A DNA stretch of 64,000 bases. Origin: Tenebrio molitor. Lineage: Eukaryota; Arthropoda; Insecta; Coleoptera; Tenebrionidae. This document shows positions 59,846-64,000 of this stretch, in pieces. Below the pieces are notes generated by a model. It ran no database searches and was not told the DNA's origin. It worked only from the letters and a program-made list of their open reading frames with translations. The stretch's first letter is position 1, and each line of letters opens with the position of its first letter. The position numbers and the translations under genes were made by a program. Location of the stretch: NCBI RefSeq assembly GCF_963966145.1, contig NC_091052.1, positions 4,216,001 to 4,280,000 on the forward strand. Reading direction: 5' to 3'.

Positions 59846-62800
59846 TCACATAGCATATTTGCGAGTCCACTCGCGCGCTAGCTCGTTGTACTTTTCCCGG
59901 TCGGTTTTATATATCCTAGCAATTTCTGGTACTAATGGATCATCTGGATTTGGGTCGCACAAAAGTGAGCAGATTGATAAGAGTACTGGAACAAAACAAA
60001 AGTTAGTCAATGTCATCACTCCCAAACCAATCAATACAAGCTATTAATTACTAATTTATTTATCATTGATCAATAATCCTCGCTCGCTGTTTAATCAAGT
60101 CAGCTTCTACAAAAATCTGCAAATAGACTATGTATTGTATTTCCTTTCAAAACATTTTTACGAGGTGTGCTTTTCGTTACTTACGAAAAAGAAAATTCTA
60201 TAATTATTACGCTTTATATCACGTGCGAAATTTTTAGATGGGTATCATGAAACAGCAAACACAAGGTTGTTTCCTGTATGATTAACAATTTCACCTTAAT
60301 ATAACGACTTTTTACATCTACTTCCTTTTTGAGTCATTAAGTACAAACTGACGTCGTTACTGTCCCAAATTAAACCGGAGTTGAAACGAAAAACGTGTGG
60401 GCAGATTCTCCCACATTCTGTCGATTTTCATAATAATAAAATGTACTCGTACGAAAATAATTAACATGGTCGTAAAATTATATCAGAAAAGTTAAATTCG
60501 TACAGAAACGGTACCCACAGTTATCATTTTATCCTTTTGTTTTTCCTTGGTCTAGAATGTCAAACAACACAAGAAATATCTTAATATACATTACGAACAC
60601 ACCCCCGGCATACCTATCATAAATGTCGGTACATTCTGTCGACCATGTTCACATTATCGAAGTATTGAGTACATCGGTACTTTATTCACCAGTTATTAGC
60701 CAGCAATTAGATCCGCACGTGGCGAAGCAAAAATAACTATTTAAAATTTGGCAGGTTAAGGTACTTGTCTTTTCAGAAGAAAAAAAAAACCAACTGATGA
60801 TTCTCATTATGAAACCTATTAAATCTTACACAATTCAAGAGATATTTCCCAGTTGAAGTCGTGAAACACAGAAGCAAATGTTCACTATATGTAGTAATAT
60901 CCTGAGTACATGTCAAGTTGTCCAAGATTATAGATAGAGAATTTGATGCTGTGGAGGGATATTTTGGTAGATTATTTCCAGAAAAAAATTAAACCTACAG
61001 CACAGTAAATGTATAAAAAACGAAAATGCGTTAGTTAATAAATATTTTTCGTCTCATTCATTTAAAAAATCTGATCGCTGCCAAATTATAATTTCAGCCA
61101 ACGACAAACAGACAGCGAAATATTCAGTAATTGTACTAGTACATGAATTTGCTGGTCAGTGGCTGAACTTCAAATTTGGCATCGATTTGACTGGATTAGT
61201 TTTTTTGAAGGAAATGTGGATAATATTTTCTGGCTTCTGAAATGTGTCACAAGACTCTTATTTGAAATAAAAACCGCACTAACGAAACAAAATATATTTC
61301 AAAAAAGATTTTGTCATACAACGTAGCGTTAGATAATGACACAAAAAAGAAAGAAACAAATACATTTTGACTTCATTGGCTAAAAACAGATTTCGTAATT
61401 ACTTCACCACTTTATGGATGAATTTAATGTCAACACTTTATTTTATGGTAAGTGAACTAGTTCTACCACCTGAATCGAGAATCTTAAAACTGTAAATAAC
61501 GATTATAAATTGAAATCACCTAACTGTGTTTCTAAAAAAAGACGATTCTGCAAATAATGAATATGAATGACACGATGCGTTTCTTGAAATTAAAATTTAC
61601 TGAGTTTTATAGTAGGTACTGTGAAAAACCTTGTTAGAATTAAAAAATCGTTTACGAAAGACTCCTCCAGTCGGTAAAAACAAAAAAATTTCAAATAACA
61701 AAAATAGAACCACACGTTGCCGTTACCAAATAATCACATGCAGTGACCTTAGATATTTTTCTCACGAAATAGCTATTGTAAGATTTTTTTTTAAATAAAC
61801 ATACATGGACACTAAAATATGGGTTTATGAAACAAATTCTTTTCACAAACGTATAGAAAAATGTAACAGAAAATGTTTTTACTTACACAGTCAATTATAC
61901 AATGCAGTTTTAATGCCCTATTTATTGACGATAAGCGATAAATAAAATTATATATTGCACGTATCCTCTCTCAGGAATTTATTTCTTCTAAGAAAAGAAA
62001 ACAAACAGACAAGGCCATGTGATTTTCTTACGGACTCAGTTATTACACCAACCACCCAGTTACAATGAAATTGGATACAAATTACACTGCATTATCTGAC
62101 AGGTAATGAAGTATAACGGCATTTTGACGAAAAATTTCATGTTAAATTTATATAAAAAATAATCTTGCATTTGGTATATCAAAGCTCACTACCTGTTTAC
62201 CAATTTTTCTAGAGTAATTAATACAAAACTTCCCTAATATTGATTGCTTCATTTATAAAATAAGTAACTACATTTACAAAATTAATATCAAATTGTTATC
62301 AAGCAAATGAAAGATTAAATATCAAAACATGAACTTCACTAGATGAAAATCATTTTCACCTTTTTTACACAGTATCATGATAAATCATGATGACTCATAA
62401 TTGAATGATAACTTGGAAATACCAAATGTGGAGATTGTAGTGTAATAAGAATAAAAAGATATCACAATTAAAATTTGTATGCACAATTTTAATATAAAAT
62501 CTTAATTATTTAACATAAAACTAAAAACAGAAAATCAAAACATAAAATAACATACCTTTTGAAATTGTAAGTGCTGGTGACCACTGCGAACGTAATATAT
62601 CAAGACAAATGCTACCATTACTGTTTATGTTTGGATGATAGATCCTTGTAGTAAACGCAACTTTTGGTGGTTTGAACGGATAGTCTGTTGGAAAATGAAT
62701 TGTTAAAAAGAATACTCCCCCTTGGTATGGACTATCAGGCTGCAAAGAAAGTCACATTTAATTGAAACTTGATAAAAATGATATGAATTTTTCTACATAA

Positions 62801-63718
62801 AACAGTTCTTACAAAGAAAAATGCAAAAAGCATGTAAATAATAGTCAGTACAAATTACTTGGTCTAATTTAAGCATTTTGGTAGAAAGCTCAGATCAATA
62901 TAATTTAGTGTTTGCATAAGGTTATTGAATAAATAAATTACAAGTCTATTAATAGCTTCATTTCAGTTATGTGATGTCCTGAATTGAGCTAAAGTAAAAA
63001 AATTATAGAAAAAAGAGTACTTACTGGTCCCATAATTGTGGCTTGCCAATGAAATACTAGAATAAACATAGACATGTGATTTAATGATTGGTAATATTGC
63101 GAATAAATCGTTGAACTTACAATCATCTCCAACTGGTCCTGCTGAACATTGTGCTGGAGGATCTCTGCCGAGGTCTTGTAATTCCTAAAAAACAAGAAAA
63201 ATAGGTTTGAAAACTCTTGAACAGGTATCAGGTTAATAATAGACACCTGAAAGTCAGGGGCCTAATATGGTGAGGTTAGAAGCATGAAACATCAACCCAA
63301 GGTCTTAAAATTAGCCGCATTGTTGTGAATCGATGTTTTTTCGCAAAAACCGATCACGACCAAAATGAAAACGGGTCTCGACCGGGATTGACAATGGTTA
63401 CGTTATATCCGGCATTTTTTGTGCCATTTGATAAGGTGAAGCAGGAAAATAGTCAAACACTGTCACGATCTGACAAAATGCAATTCGAGAGGCCCCTCGG
63501 TCTACGAAAACGGTATAAAACCACCCAACGTCGTACAAAAAATCAGATCATAACAGGATTAAACGGTATTCCAGTGCGATTCACAGAGTCGGATCACAAA
63601 ATCGTTAAGGGCGTTTAACTGCCACAAAAACAACTTCAACACCACGTTCTACAATCACATGCGAACATCACTTTCACTGTAAACTTTAACGTACCTTGTT
63701 AATTCGTTTTAAAGCCAT
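59846..63718 (-). CDS. eff: Ubiquitin-conjugating enzyme E2 D (effete/UbcD1)
   Basis: Class I E2 that takes activated ubiquitin from E1 as a cysteine thioester and passes it to substrates with RING and HECT ligases, in cytosol and nucleus. Five exons on the minus strand: 63718-63695, 63184-63121, 63056-63025, 62739-62556, 59985-59846; 444 nt, 147 residues, the exact length of the family, with all borders GT-AG. It starts MALKRINK and continues ELQDLGRDPPAQCSAGPVGD. The E2 core has the HPNINSNGSICLDIL motif with catalytic Cys-85 and the conserved Asn of HPN. WSPALTISKVLLSICSLL and the end AREWTRKYAM match UBE2D/eff essentially residue for residue. In flies eff supports cyclin and Diap1 turnover and germline stem cell upkeep. 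Introns 1-3 are short to medium; intron 4 is about 2.6 kb. Confidence 0.97.
59986..62555. other. eff: Intron 4 of eff
   Basis: AT-rich 2.6-kb intron between the exons encoding the catalytic core and the C-terminal helices. No nested gene or clear repeat was recognised. Confidence 0.7.
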
Positions 63719-64000
63719 TTGACGGAGTGTATGTGTAATAAATACTGGCTTTTCACCAGACAATGAAACCTCGAGCCAAGGACCTCTGATAGGAGATTGC
63801 AAAGATGGCCTCCTTCAAAACTCACAGACACGACGTAGGTCAAATGCGGACTTCGGGCGATTTTTTGGACGTTCAAACTCGACCAGGTGCACGTCACCAC
63901 TTTTAACTAATTACTCGAACAAATGTACAGTACAGAGACACTTTGTCTTTCAATAAAGAGCACGGCAAAAGCTTTATGTTCCAGAAAAGATGACTGATCA
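63719..64000 (-). promoter_or_regulatory. eff: 5' UTR and promoter-proximal region of eff
   Basis: GC content is higher than in the introns. This is presumably the 5' leader and part of the promoter of eff. A frame is open on the minus strand at 63900-63709 in a different register from eff and is not taken as coding. The transcription start is not identifiable. Confidence 0.4.

Noticed and set aside
63325..63618. 97-codon plus-strand frame in eff intron 1
   Set aside because: No family resemblance and it lies wholly within an intron on the opposite strand.
1..64000. CRISPR arrays, operons, riboswitches, prokaryotic insertion sequences
   Set aside because: The window is eukaryotic nuclear DNA with spliceosomal introns; no regularly spaced direct repeats or such elements were seen.

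Overview
The window is animal nuclear DNA, almost certainly from an insect and plausibly a beetle. It is AT-rich, with spliceosomal GT-AG introns, a large homeobox gene spread over more than 27 kb, and many short inverted-repeat transposon remnants, several ending in CAGGGTGT. The species cannot be fixed from the sequence alone.

Layout. (1) About 1.06-28.44 kb, plus strand: a Pitx/Ptx1 paired-like K50 homeobox gene. Three coding exons join in frame to a 372-residue protein, and the second intron splits the homeodomain between residues 46 and 47. A further 120-nt exon candidate at 12.55-12.67 kb is phase-compatible and may be an alternative first exon or a cassette exon. (2) About 28.5-49.1 kb: no convincing gene. 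It holds hairpin elements and MITEs, two dead transposon coding remnants (tyrosine-recombinase-like at 44.2-44.8 kb, Tc1/mariner-type transposase at 47.76-47.98 kb) and several GC-richer islands that look like regulatory DNA. (3) 49.14-50.17 kb, minus: a PAQR3-like seven-transmembrane receptor. (4) 54.63-54.70 kb, minus: tRNA-Val(AAC). (5) 56.0-56.5 kb, plus: a short SIAH-like RING protein with a C-terminal membrane segment, convergent with (6) a two-exon gene for an 87-residue secreted acidic protein (minus, 56.57-56.88 kb). (7) 59.85-63.72 kb, minus: effete/UbcD1, the UBE2D-class ubiquitin-conjugating enzyme, complete in five exons.

The genes do not form a pathway. Two are linked by chemistry: the E2 (eff) is of the class that works with RING E3 ligases such as the SIAH family. 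Most remaining sequence is intron or intergenic DNA shaped by small non-autonomous elements. One group of hairpin elements shares an unusual plan: long inverted arms around an asymmetric GC-rich core.
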